In this document: positions 48,162-60,357 of the stretch, in pieces
How positions within the stretch are numbered: the stretch's first letter is position 1
Layout: every line of letters starts with the position of its first letter
Position numbers and translations under genes: made by a program
Origin: Pristionchus mayeri
Lineage: Eukaryota > Nematoda > Chromadorea > Rhabditida > Neodiplogasteridae
Assembly (NCBI GenBank): GCA_036245805.1
Contig: BTRK01000005.1
Coordinates: forward strand, 34,391,469 to 34,455,468
Reading direction: 5' to 3'
DNA: 64,000 bases
Notes under the pieces: model-generated
The model's input: only the letters and a program-made list of their open reading frames with translations
What the model was told of the DNA's origin: nothing
Databases searched by the model: none

Positions 48162-48895
48162 ATTACTGTAGACACATAGCCTACTGTAGGGCCTAGCCAG
48201 TGATATCGATCGGATCGATTATTTTGAATCTACCCATATTCTTAGCTGTTAAGTTGGTCAACATTTTCCCTTCACACTTGTTGTTTCGAAGTGTTAGTCT
48301 TCCAGACTCGTTCTCTACTTTTTCATTGTTGTTGATACTATGAAGTAATAAAGTTTTCTAATTCAATTTAATATTTTTATATGGAAAAACGTTTCTAACG
48401 TTTGCAAATATCTTGAAGAACAGGGCCCAGTCATAGATGTGCGCCGCCGCGACGGCTTTTTGAACTCTACCGTAGCCAAGAGCTCGGCTCAGTTTGCGCT
48501 TCCTTGCCCTTTGGTCCATCATCCTCGTAACTTCGGGCTATGTTGTTTCTTCCCTCACGACTTTGCTTATGTTAGTAGTTTTCTACGCTCTATCTCTGCT
48601 ATATTGCTCTTCATTGCCCGCTCGGAATTTTGCGAAATTCGGAAACCGCAACGTGCCTAGGTATTCACGCGTCGTAAAAGCTTCAATACTCGATTGCGTG
48701 AAATTAACTGGTGCGATTCGCTTCTAAACACGTTCATCTAACGCGCATCCATTTTTATAGGCTGTCTAACCAGTTTTGAAGTATTCCAATACTGATACCT
48801 TCTGTTACCGTTCTTGTATTCGCTCTCGTCTCACGTGTTTTATTTTCTTTTTGCTTAAATTGTGTCTAATTAATTAATTAATTAATTAAGCAACA
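48162..48895. other. Spacer between gene F and the Vma22-like gene
   Basis: Contains the gene F AATAAA (48347). The stretch ends in ATTAATTAAG-CAACA before the ATG at 48896, a probable trans-splice acceptor. No exon seen. Confidence 0.5.
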
Positions 48896-51800
48896 ATGAG
48901 CGGAGGAGTGCGGAAGCTCAACGAGGTCTCGCTCACTCGACTGCGACTAGTTCAGGTATTGCATTAACACTAGTTGTTGTTTATTTGGTTTAGAAAATAT
49001 GCATTCGTAAACCAGGTTGATCAGTTAACTGTGTGATAGCAACAGGTCTAGGAAGCTTGGCAGTACACTCCAATCACTCGATTAACGGAGATGAGCGCAA
49101 CACATGAGAATAATTGGTGCTAGCGAATGTGTGTTTCAACGGCATTATATCATCTTTAGTTGTGGTCTTCGGCGATCAATCTCAGGTTTGTCATCAGAAA
49201 CTGTCAAAAATATTTAATTGCCAGAGAAGCGCTGTGGTGATGGCGTGTTTCACAGATTCCTGAAATTGTCTTTTTCATAGACTTCTTCGATTGTTTGTAT
49301 ACCGCATTTACTAAAAAATATCGGCTCTTGTGTTGAAACCCAGATCGTTCAGTATGAGAGTTAGGTTGGGATAGGCAGCAGTCTAGATTGGAAACGCCCC
49401 GACGCGCGTTGAATCGCTAAAACTGGGAGTTGAAAAATGTTGATCTGGGCTTCTGCACAAGAGCCAAAATATCGTTATAAGCTTTATAAATAATCAAATA
49501 CATTTAGGAGTACGTCTCTCTGATGGTGGAGATGGAGCAGCGACTGCTGCAGGCGAGGATCGGAGCAGCCAGGGCGAGGTGATCACTCATCTTTGATCTT
49601 TGATCTCTGGTCATTCGTCCAATTTTTGGAGAAACCACTGAAAATCGTTGGTTCCAATAATTCACGCATGATTAGTATCATCTGTGTTTCATTAGTGCTA
49701 GTTACTCATGTCTCCGACCATATGGAATGGAGCTTAATTTTGTCTATGCTCAGTACTACTCGTAATAAATCTAATCTGAAATTAGAAGCTTACAATCCTG
49801 GCCCGGCTTTGCAAGGTGAATCCGTCTTGCACTGGGATGATTGAATCCTTTACTGAGGTTATAGCTACGATCAAATTTCGTCCGCAAAGAAAAAAATTAA
49901 GCGTATGGAAACCTGTCGATTTGGTGTCGCATAATGTTTACATAGGCAGATTCTGTGAAAGTGGTTTATTGAGGTCATGACGACTTTTTTTTAATAATAA
50001 GAAAATGATGACATGTATTCTGCTTGCATAGGCATGATTGTGTATTACAACATATAAGGGGGGTTGGTTACAACGAATGGCAAGTACAAACATGTTAAAC
50101 ATCGTAAGCAACAGTTGAACGAAGTTCATATTTTGCAAAGCGCTGAAAGTACCCTTTATTGGTAAAATTTTGCAAATATCGGCTACTGTCTGCGCTTTGC
50201 AACGTTGCATATTTGTGTATTTGTAAAATTTTACCAATAAAGGGTACTTTCAGCGCTTTGCAAAATATGAACTTCGTTCAACTGTTGCTTACGACGTTGA
50301 ACATGTTTGTACTTGCCATTCGTTGTAACCAACCCCCCTTACATCATTGGCGGAATTTGAGGTCGTTTAATTATTCTCCCTATTTAATCTAAATTTTTTT
50401 TTCTTCAGGACACTCGTCGGCCACTCGTACGCCTCTCTGACGGTGGCCGACGATGTGGAGGAAATGGAAGCGGTGGTGAGGTGAGGCGAGAATGTGGGAA
50501 GGGTTACGGTAGGTGTAATCAACGCATATAGCTGAATGACTTTAAAACATGGATTGTTGCTGATTAAAAATACAAAAATAAAACATGCTAATTTTGAGTG
50601 CCACGTTGGTGCCATTAAGGTGTGATGATCGTCTGTCTGATATGTCTCCATCAGTGAATGAATACTGGAAAACTAACAAGTTCTGGCATCATTGGAGCGT
50701 TTTCATGATCTTTGATCTCTTGCAGAGTGGACGTCTCTCCCTCTAACGTCTTCACTCTGGTGAAGGAGGACGAGGAGGAGGGAGAGGAGGAGGGAGTGAG
50801 GAAGAGGAAGGGCAAAGCAGAGAAGGAGGGTGAGCACGCTTTTATTACATTTACTGTTTACTTGTTGAGTTTGTGCCACAGTGATAGCTTTAGAGAATCT
50901 CTCGTTGTTAAAGACAATGCAAGGTTCACAAGCTGCTCAAATATAATCAAATCTGCCCTGAATAGGCCATTTCACTAGCATACCTGGGATGTTAGGGTTG
51001 CAAGAGCGTCACTTATCAATAGCAATTGATTTTCGAACACTTTCGTTGTTAAAAAGGTCAATTCTGGTTTCAGAGAAGGCGAATGAGGAGACGAAAGAGA
51101 GCGAGGAAGAAGAGGAGAAACCGAAGAAGAAGGTGAGGATGAATACAGGCACTAGGTCGGACGAGAACAATTGCGTCTTCCCGTAATTGATATATCAAAG
51201 GTGGCATTACGTAATGGTTCTCATCCAGCCTTGTATTATGAATATATGTTAAAATAAATAAGAAGCACGAGATTTTCCATCTCCTTTTCAGCACAAATTC
51301 AACTGGATCTAAATTCATTTTGTGTATTTTTTCGAAGTGCGCTGTAAAGAAAACAAACATGTCCAGCGCTAAACTAGCCTGATTGAAACACATATCATTC
51401 TAGTTTATAGTATTCGGACGATGCTCTGTGATATGAATACCATACGAGAATGAAGATTGAACAACTGACAATTCATTGTTTCATCATTGAGTAAAATTGT
51501 GTAGCCTTTCCATTGCTCGATCTCGTGTCTTCTCGTGAGTGAAAACATTTATTAATGATGCAAATGTCTAATCTGTTTTGCTATAATGACCAAAGATTAA
51601 TATTCTCTCCCTTTCAGTCCCCTCCTTCGTTCCGTCCCTTCGGAATCCTCGAGCCGAGCTGCGCAAAGGAGGCAAGGAGAGAGGCCGCAGAGGTGAGAGG
51701 GCCTGGGGAGGGATTGCTGATGAGTTTCAAAATCCGGGGGGGGGGGGTGCTCACTAGTTCGGCCATAAAATGTGAGAATCATGGTGAGCACTATCCGAAA

Positions 51801-52554
51801 AACCGGGATGGTCTTGCCATTAGCAGTAATGTTACCCACGTGCAGTTATAACTGTTTCTATTTCACCAATGATTCTACTATTACACTGAGCATACATAGC
51901 AATATTTTTTGCGAAATGAATTAAAATAATAAAAGTCTTTGCGTTATTTTCGAAATTTGGCATTCCTTCATTTTCTTGTTTCGCCATTAGTTAATAGTCG
52001 AGGTTTGTCTTCTTCTTTCAATTGTGATGCAGCATGCACTTGATAACAATATTAAGATATAGAAAATTAATGATACTGAAATTGCAGCTTAATTAAATTT
52101 CTTTGATGCCGCCTCTAGCAAGTGTCACATTTGTGTAACGTTTTGATTTTGTGCTTCACTGTTAGACTATCATGTGACCTGTGTTCCCCCGTCAATGAGT
52201 ATTCGACTTTGAGCTTGCATAGGAAAGAAATATTTATCGATCATACTTCTTTCCCTTCCATAGGTGGGTAGGAGTTGAAGCTGATTGTGAGAACTGAATT
52301 CCGGTGGGGTCGGGGGTCAAAAACCGTGAACAACTATTTTCCGGATGAGTCGGAATTCCATACTAACTTCTTTATTGGAGCTCACATATGTTCCCTTCAC
52401 TATCGCAACAAACCGTTTCCAGGCAGCCACTCTGGCCATCGCTGCGGCTACTGTAAGGGCGAAGATTATCGATTGCGACGAGACGACGAAGCAGCTGCTG
52501 AGCAGTCTGGAGAAGCCCGATCTGGAGACCATCTTCAAGCTGCTCGCGGTGTGA
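48896..52554 (+). CDS. CCDC115/Vma22-like V-ATPase assembly factor (190 aa)
   Basis: Exons: 48896-48955, 49508-49578, 50409-50480, 50726-50829, 51074-51132, 51618-51692 and 52423-52554 (TGA); phases agree. The protein has an N-terminal coiled coil (V-E-M-E-Q-R-L-L-Q-A-R), a G-H-S-Y-A-S-L segment, a charged Glu/Lys-rich centre (K-R-K-G-K-A-E-K), the signature F-R-P-F-G-I-L-E-P-S-C, and a second C-terminal coiled coil (L-L-S-S-L-E-K-P-D-L). The order coiled coil, acidic/KRKG stretch, F-G-I-L-x-P and coiled coil, and a length near 180-190, match CCDC115/Vma22, an ER/Golgi chaperone for assembly of the V0 sector (family knowledge). The assignment rests on motif order only. It is a single conserved gene between two fast-evolving groups. 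Introns hold MITEs at 50053-50342 and 51152-51230. Confidence 0.65.
50053..50342. mobile_element. MITE, TATAAGGGGGGTTGG family, second copy
   Basis: ATATAAGGGGGGTTGGTTAC at the left and GTAACCAACCCCCCTTA at the right, with an inner inverted pair around GCAAAGCGCTGAAAGTACCC. Related to 17667-17898. Confidence 0.75.
51152..51230. mobile_element. Small palindromic MITE (copy 4)
   Basis: ACTAGGTCGGACGAGAAC and GGTTCTCATCCAGCC with TTGATATATCAAAG inside. In intron 5 of the Vma22-like gene. Confidence 0.7.
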
Positions 52555-53003
52555 GCACGACGACGATTTCCAATCTAGCCATTCCTGTCCAAATTTGTAC
52601 GTGGTGCGTCGAGTCGACGTTTCCCAATCGATGATTGCCTGTGATTTTATATTGTCGTGTCCATTCCAGAGAGATAAATATTGAAATCGTAATATATTAT
52701 TTGCATGCGGTATTGTCGATGAACGATCCAAAGCAGAAATCGGATGAATAAATGCGTAGTTAACGAGTTTGTATTGTTTACATGTTTGCATTTGAATTTT
52801 GAGCGTGCATCATGTTTGGTATTGGCGCGCAAAGTTCTTTCCCTTACAAGAAAGAGAAAGGTTGTTAGAGAGTTGATAGAGAGAATGGGAAACGAAGAGG
52901 GTGTCATTGTTCTCTCCTCGCACCTACCAGGTGAGAATAGAACGCCTTCCACAGTTCCCTCTCTTTCCCGGAACTCCAATTTTATTAGGCTTTTCTTTAC
53001 CAG
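52555..53003. other. Spacer or unresolved 5' part of the F-box gene
   Basis: A short open stretch at about 52872-52930 with donor gtgaga may be an upstream exon of the following gene, but its phase and start are unclear. Confidence 0.35.
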
Positions 53004-55537
53004 GATCTTGAAGGGGACTGGCCTGATGGTTACTTCGAATTCGAACAACCCTCGCAGCAACCTGTTCCGGTGAGGTTCCGATAGTATTTGCCAATAGACC
53101 CTTACTCTCCTCTTCACTCGTTCTCCAGTAGGTCATGTTGAGCTGTAGAGCACAAAAACGAGGGCAATCGCATTTCAAAAAGTTTTCTACTCTTCCTGAA
53201 ATCGCTACGGAATCTATTTCGTAAATTCGGTTATATTAGGTGCGCTTGTACATCCTCAAAAGACATAACAAATCCATAATGTATGATTATCCGAGCAACA
53301 GGAATGGAATGCGATAAATTAGTTATCATCTGACATTTCACATGAACGTCACTAAATGGGTTGAGCATTATTTGATTAGTGCTACGGCAGTTTTAAAGGT
53401 ATAAATTCGAACGAACTTCAGGCAAATCGTAAGCGGAAACACGAGGAGGATGAACAAGAGGATGAGGTGGAAATTGCGACAATTTTCTCTCTTCAATTTA
53501 CATACTCTCTCTAGTATCTCTAGATCGCCGGAGTATCCCTTTCGTATTAGAAATTAATTATCTTCCACTCTATCACGCCTTCCAAAATACAGCAGCCTAC
53601 GTTGAACAAGGAACACAATCGAACTGGGCCTGCCTACAATACTAACATTCTATCATTTTTAGGAGGACTACTTAATGGGGCTTCCTGACGTCTGTCTACA
53701 CGATGTTTTCTCTCGTCTCGATCAGTTGGTGTTTTCTACTTTGTGCCTACAATGCAGCTCGAACCTACTGTGAACCTACTGTGACCATGGTGCGGAACGG
53801 AAACATTTTTTGTTATCATCCGACGGTGATCACCCATCCTACTTTCGCAACATTAATATCGCGATTACTGCAGCATAAATACCCGATTTAGAGACAATCG
53901 CTTGCTGTTTCTATGTTGTCGAAGAGTCAGGACGCATTCGCCATTCTACTGAACAGAGTCAACATTGTGAATTGCTCTCTGAAAAAAGTGAGTAGTGCCG
54001 ATATGCTACATTCAAAAATTGCTATTAAGTTCAAAATAGTCTTCGTCACAGAGGTATTTCCTGATAACTTCATTCACTTCAGTTCATCCATATATCTGCA
54101 CTATTTACAGGTTTTCGTTGACGCCAAGTTCATATCTTTCTTCGAGAATTTAGTAAACTCGAACGCTCTCGAATTTCTGCGTATCTCAACGAATTCCGTC
54201 GTTTCCAGTGAAACGGATAAGTGAGCCATTCTAGGGAAGTGACATAAATCAGGGAAATTAACCGGAAAATGTTTTAGTAGTGATAACTAAGATCAATTAA
54301 GGGACAAAACATATCACATATTTTGTTTGGAGAAATGTGTGGAAGTGCATCTGTATCAGGCACCTGCAGTAATGAAAACAATCACTTCAAGGAAATATTG
54401 AAATCTTTACGATAATATTTCTTCAGATTTCTATCTCTCATAATCGCTGCAAAAGCAAAGAAACTGAAATTCAAAAGTAGACAGTCGATGATTGGAGCAG
54501 ACTTCCTGGAAGATTACTCGAAAGCAGTTCCTTATCCGTCATTGACTGTTTCTTCGTCTGACCAGGTACGCTTCGGCTTGCAAACACCATGTTTTGTCGG
54601 CATAGTGCTTCTAACATTCTATCCGAAATATAATATCAAGAAATTATGTAAATAAGGTAAAGCTTTTTCGCTTTCTATGGACTCTCTCACCTCTTAACCC
54701 CACCCCACGTAGAATGTAACCCATTGAACAGTCAGGAATTATTGAAACCGCTAAATCCAACTATTACATTTATTTCAGACGTTGATTCGAACATATTCTG
54801 AATTTGAAGATACTTTGGCGAAATTCACCAAACTCAAGATGAATAGCCTTCTTTTCGATGCGGATTACCTCTTGTCCGCAATAAAGGTTATCTAAAAATA
54901 ATACTCCCCACCAAATTCAATCACTAAGCGAATGTGTATTCGTTCGAATTTTCGAAACATGTAAAATAATATTTGTTGACGAGCTATGCGAGTAAAACAT
55001 TGTAGAAGACTAATATTGTATGATTTAGAAACGTCTGCGTCGTAGAAAAAAAGGGTCATGGAACTTTCTCGTAACTAGACAAATTGAGCAAAATGAAATA
55101 GCTTCGGGAAAGGATGAGGATGTTGAGGTTTGCCAGCATTTCATACCGCATTTCAAACAGTGTTGCAATCTGACACTGGCTGTGTTTACGAACTATTTTA
55201 TCAATCAAACAGGTTGAAATGGTACTAGGTCGGGTGAGGACTATTATCAAAGGCGGCACCACGTCATAGTTCTCATCCGGCCTAATGCGATCAGACAGGC
55301 CGGGAGAGCACGGGGGAATCACTTGCCGAGTAATCAGTACTACAAAAACAAGCAAGCCACAATTATCCAAAAGGGAAATGTTATAATTCTCTAGGTGGTA
55401 AAAAATTGCAGGTGGTGAACAACGGATACAAGCTAGTTGGAACTGGCTGGCAAGTCAAATTGCTCTTCATGCTCACCGCCCTTCACGTTAACCAACAACG
55501 ACTTTGGAAATTAGACGGGTCTTTCAAATATATGTAG
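53004..55537 (+). CDS. Probable F-box protein, start unresolved
   Basis: Exons: 53004-53069, 53422-53466, 53663-53728, 53892-53987, 54111-54220, 54427-54565, 54779-54886, 55029-55127 and 55412-55537 (TAG). All join in phase. After a charged stretch (K-R-K-H-E-E-D-E-Q-E-D-E) comes L-P-D-V-C-L-H-D-V-F-S-R-L-D, an F-box-like core that would bind a SKP1-related protein in an SCF ubiquitin ligase. The remaining 200 residues match no domain I recognise and would be the substrate-binding part. The initiating ATG is not fixed. An alternative is a start at 53913, which would omit the F-box. AATAAA is at 55582-55587. A small MITE (55225-55284) lies in the last intron. Confidence 0.55.
55225..55284. mobile_element. 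Small palindromic MITE (copy 5, shortened)
   Basis: ACTAGGTCGGGTGAGGACTA at the left and TAGTTCTCATCCGGCCTA at the right, with a shorter centre than the other copies. Confidence 0.65.
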
Positions 55538-56727
55538 ACATTTATTTCCAATTTTTGTTGTGAACTATTGTTGCATTTCTAAATAAACTTCTTTCTGTGT
55601 GCAACGACCACATGTTCACTTTTGCAACTGATATATTCATGGTCTTCAAAAGATTGTTCCCACAATTTGCTCAAAACCAGGTTTCCTCTTTCACATAATT
55701 AATTGAGAATTCATAAAATGTGTATTTTTTTACATACAATGAATAGAACATTTTGGGATTCGCTGATATTCTAGAATCTTTAAACAAGGTCTTCATAAAT
55801 TTGAGATCGCGATTCCAATCGTGTAGAAGCCATCACAGGGTTTGACGGAGTCATCCATTCTAGTGGTGAGATGTTAAGAAAGGGTTAGACAGGTAAGAGA
55901 TGAGAAAGAATTTCAATTTCAATTTATTTATCCGCCAGGAGCAAACACCGAGTAGTAGGGAGAAATCTTCGTTAGGGTTTGGCAGATGTCCGACGTATTG
56001 AAGAGTCGGTGTTGGGGTTGGGGCTTCGGGGGGGGGGGGGGGGGGTTAGCAGCAGATTGGTGGGGAAAATTATAGACGTATAAGAAAATCGGAAGTGAAA
56101 GAGACAGTGGGAAGAGAGACAAGGTAGGATCGGAAGCGATTAGGCGAGCTTAAAAATTGGCAACGAATTCAGTTGAAGAAGTGACGTGTATGGAAAAAGG
56201 CTGAGCTTGCAATAGGATGAGAAAGAAGAAGAGGAGAATCACTGCAATGGCGGATTCCATCGATTTAACCGGAAAATGTGCCATTGTCCTTGAGACTTCG
56301 GCGTTATGATTCAATCGATGAATCAGATTAGGCTTTGTTCCATTCGCTATAGTCGGCAAAGCCCCTCTTCTTCTTTCTCATCCTATTGCAAGCTCAGCCT
56401 TTTTCCATACACGTCACTTCTTCAACTGAATTCGTTGCCAATTTTTAACGGAAATATTCAAAAAAAGGAAAAAAAGTTGGATTCATTGCCTGTGATTAAT
56501 GAAAAGAAATTTTTAAAAATGAATTACAGAATTTATCGATAAAACATTTTTTGATGCGCGAAGTATCAATCTGTGTATCCCGTGGAGTCGGGGCCGAATA
56601 GGTAGCACATCTTTTCCTGGGAAAATAACTCCGAGCGATGGTATTTGCTTAACAAGTCGATATTAAGGATGACCATTCAATACGGGGTAGCGATTCAGCT
56701 ACGCTTCTCCCTCTCCTAATTTCGAAA
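55538..56727. other. Spacer with an 85-bp inverted duplication
   Basis: No confident gene. A minus-strand ORF at 55928-56122 ends in open codons after a run of 18 G (56028-56045). The main feature is the inverted repeat at 56150-56448. The 3' end of the M13 gene follows at 56728. Confidence 0.5.
56150..56448. repeat. Perfect 85-bp inverted repeat, 129-bp spacer
   Basis: 56150-56234 is exactly reverse-complemented at 56364-56448 (TTAAAAATTGGCAACGAATT at the outer end). On the minus strand the left arm is part of an ORF that starts in the spacer at about 56257 with a hydrophobic, signal-peptide-like start (I-L-L-F-F-F-L-I-L-L). Confidence 0.85.
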
Positions 56728-59700
56728 TCACGCGGGGGGGGGGGGCGTAGCGTAATCGCTACATCGCATCGAATGTCTATTCCTGGTCGGTACCTTTTTA
56801 GCCAACATTCTCTGTCCTCGAGAACAAGAGAAGGCTCTCGCAAACTCGGGCATCTGAGTGACGATTCCGTTCACTCTCACTCGCGTGAGGGAATGAGTGT
56901 CCGTGTGATTTTCTACTTCTTTCTGCAAAATAACTGCATTTTTTCAAAATTTCAATCGCAATGCTTACAACAACTTCACAGAATTCGATGGCCAGGAGGT
57001 AGAAGAAGGCCTGATCTCTGGTCACAGATTTGAATACTCTCTTCTTCAGTTGTCCCTTCTTGTAGTTCTCAGCAAGGAATTCATAGTTGATTCGCATTGC
57101 TTCGATGTCCGATCCGTCTTCCAGAAGCGTTTGATCGCCACTGTTACACGATCCTTGTAGCTATGATACAAATCGTAATTAAAGACACTAGGTCGCATGG
57201 TAATATTCTAGATGACAAAAAAAGTACTCTTCTCCACTAAATTTGCAAATTTCTTTCTATAAATGGAGAATAAACTGTGAAAACTCGGGAAAGAGTACTA
57301 TTTTTGGTTGTCATTCGTAAATCCGACCGGGCTCCTAATGGACCATTACAAACTCACATCACCGAACTTATCGCAAATTCCATTGTAATGTTTGCTCAAA
57401 CAGTTCATTTCATCCTTGAACGTTTTGCTTCTGTTGGCGAAATCCTTGCGTACGACAGAGTGGAAAATCTCGTGACCAAGAGTGTTGAAGAGGAAGTAAG
57501 GCTGAAATGATGATTTTAATGGCAAAGGTAAATGTGCTTCCACGTCAAGCGAGATTATAGTGTCGACAACTTTAGGACTACGTATTCCTACTTTAAGAAA
57601 TGCAAATAATGGCGCATCGACCTTGTTGAAAATTGCCCGATCAGCAGGCTCAGGGAAGAGATACGGGGCCAGAACTAGTACGGTGTTATGAGCATTGTCG
57701 TAGAAGGCGTTCCTATGAAGAGCATCCTCTATGCGATCCAAGAACATTTCCTCCTGAAATGTTGCATTGAAATATAAGAAGAGGCTGTTCTAATATTTAT
57801 GGAAAACACTAAAGCTTTGACTGCTTAAAGTACCCCTCCAGACAAAGTTTTTTCGAATTCGCTCCAAATGTATAATCCGCAATTTCTAGCGCGCAATTTC
57901 AAATAGTGTACACTATGCTACTGTATATCGAGTGCAGGAGGGGTGGTGCACAAGGCATAACCCCGATTATCGCAAAATAACTTTATTTTTAAAAGCCCTG
58001 GGACCGTGCCCAATCGATTATACAGTACCCAAGTAACTACAGTAACCCGGTTCCTTGGGTCAGATCCAGATCCAGTTTCAAACATTTTTCTAAAAATCCA
58101 AAATTGATCATAAAATGATTATACAATAATCACATATAGGGTAGGATACTTCAAAATAATTTTAAAACCGATTTGGGATTTTTAGAAAAATGTTTGACCC
58201 AAGGAACTGGATCTGACCCAAGGAACCGGGTTACGGTAGTTACTTTTGTATTGTATAATCGATTGGGCACGGTCCCAGGGCTTTTAAAAATAAAGTTAGT
58301 TTGTGATAATCGGGATTACGGTAGTGGTATACGGTATCTGGAGGTATTGCACTATCGATTGGGTACGGTATAGAGCAAGAATCAAATCAATGGAAAATGT
58401 TTTGGAAAAAAGGTTAGTTTACGATTGACCGCAGTGGTGTGGATTACGGTAGGAAGGGGTACTGTACACAGGGTTACGGTATGGGTACTGCATGGTCGAT
58501 TGGGTACGGTATATTGACTTTTTGAAAATTGAGTTAGTTCACGATATTCTGGGATACGGTAGCGTCATACGGTATCGGGGAGTACTGTACGATCGATTGG
58601 GTACGGTACTTAGTCTTGACCTACCATGACACAATTATCGACCATGACCCGAAAATACATGCCTTGTGCACCGCCCCTTCTGCACTCGATATACAGTAGC
58701 ATAGTGTACACTATTTGAAATTGCGTGCTAGAAATTGCGGATCATACATTTGGAGCGAATTCGAAAAAACTTTGTCTGGAGGGGTACTTTAAGGATTCAA
58801 AACCTTAGTGCTCTTATGTGTATTTTTACAATATATATTTTGAAATATGTACAACCTCGACGTTAGCGGATTGACGAAGATGATAGCGTGCAGTGTACAA
58901 GGAGAGAAATATGTCAAGAATTTCCATTCCAGAATTCCTATTTTTTAAATGTGAAAATATTGTCAAATACTAATCGAACCTCTTCCTTAATTGGAAGTAT
59001 AGCTGGCTGAACTGTATATCCAAAGATCTCAGCATTTTGAAATCTCGATCGTTCTCGTCTAAATCGTAGGAGACTTTCATAGTTCTGATAGTCTTCTCGA
59101 ATTCAGAGAACATATCGTGCTTCTCAGTTAGCCAATGAGTGTCCTGAAATACACACAACGGCTCATTAGATTGTATCTTAGCATCTTTGCTTATGGCACT
59201 TATATCTAAATATTAAACGCTGAAATTTGAATCACCTTGAATTTTTTAATAGTGAGCCTTTTGAACTGCTTTACATCTTCATCAGCATTCATGACTTTTT
59301 CGAAAATTCCTTTTCCTTTCAACTCTTTCATCACAAAACGCCGAGCAACCAAATTATCGTAGAAAGAAATTATCTTAAGGAAACTATTTTCAATATTCAC
59401 CTTGCAAAAATACCTTAGCGATATCATCGTTTTCCAAGTCAATTCTGTTGAAGATTGACTGCGCCAGGCTTGACATATATTTGAGTATTTCTTTCTCACT
59501 CTTTCTATTCAAATTAGTCAGGAAGTGGCCCACACGAGCATCCCTCTGAACTTCACTTTTGTGAAAATCTTAAAAAAATCATTTTATTCACCTCTTCTCC
59601 GAAGACAGTTCCCAAAATGTCCTGGTAGATACTGCTATAGTATTCGAATTCGTCCCGATAGCAGGCTTTAGCATTATTATCATTCGCATTCTGGCACCTA

Positions 59701-60357
59701 GGAAGATGTTAGATTTCGAGAGTCTTTATCTCATCTTTCTACGCACTACTTGTGACTGGCTCAGAGTACGTGCACAATGATCCGACAATTAACAGATTTT
59801 AAAACAAAATACAATCGTAAGTAAATTGCCGTTCCGTACCTCATGCGAACATTATGCACGAAGGCAGCGCGATCGAACGCGGGTATGCTTTTGTTAAGTG
59901 CCCTTTCCAAGCGGAGGAAGTCGTTCTAGAAATCAGCACATTCATTGCTCTTGCGTAAAGTTCGAGAATCTGCACATCTCCCTTACAATTATGTGTTTTT
60001 TTAAATCGTTGCGAATATCGGACCTTTGCCGCTAATTCGAACCATTCTACTGTTCGATATATTCTAACAATAAGAGTGGGTAAAAGATACGATTACCGAA
60101 AGTCGAAACGTACAACTCACGATGATGGGCATGCGTTTGCGTTGTTTGTGGATCATTTCCTTGAACTTCTTGGCAATGTTCTCGTAGTAGTCTGATATTT
60201 TCGTGAATGGGAAAGCAGTTGGCGATTGGGCGCACGCGTGCAGGTAGAAGTCATCGCAGGCATGGATTCTGTGATTCACTTTGCTCCTGAGGTGCTCGGT
60301 GAGAACATCGGCTGAAGTCAAGTGAAGGAAGGGAAGGAAGAGGAGGAGCAGAATCAT
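56728..60357 (-). CDS. Secreted M13 (neprilysin-like) metallopeptidase, 559 aa
   Basis: Exons, 5' to 3' on the minus strand: 60357-60121, 59925-59840, 59697-59592, 59545-59401, 59324-59236, 59143-58980, 58937-58856, 57753-57363, 57153-56969 and 56922-56728. All phases agree. Signal peptide M-I-L-L-L-L-F-L-P-F, then A-C-D-D-F-Y-L-H-A-C, the M13 N-terminal signature. Zinc site L-G-H-E-I-F-H (His 397, Glu 398, His 401; codons at 57460-57474) and E-D-G-S-D (Glu 445, Asp 449), the usual E-x-x-x-D. C-terminal R-V-R-V-N-G and Q-M-P-E-F-A-R-A-F-S-C are typical. It is shorter than the usual 700 residues. Thr of H-E-I-T-H is replaced by Phe. It would cut small extracellular peptides. The intron before exon 8 holds a foldback. 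The exon 4/5 junction is the least certain. Confidence 0.78.
57824..58794. mobile_element. Foldback element rich in TACGGTA
   Basis: Ends CTTAAAGTACCCCTCCAGAC and its complement. Arms of about 0.45 kb. The right arm has many TACGGTA repeats, and inner blocks (AATCGGGATTACGGTAGTGG, CCAAGGAAC) are shared with 12325-13389. In an intron of the M13 gene. Confidence 0.8.

Noticed and set aside
56028..56045. G18 run, and similar runs at 17671, 51738 and 56732
   Set aside because: Simple homopolymers; no G4 pattern with spaced runs that would justify a functional claim.
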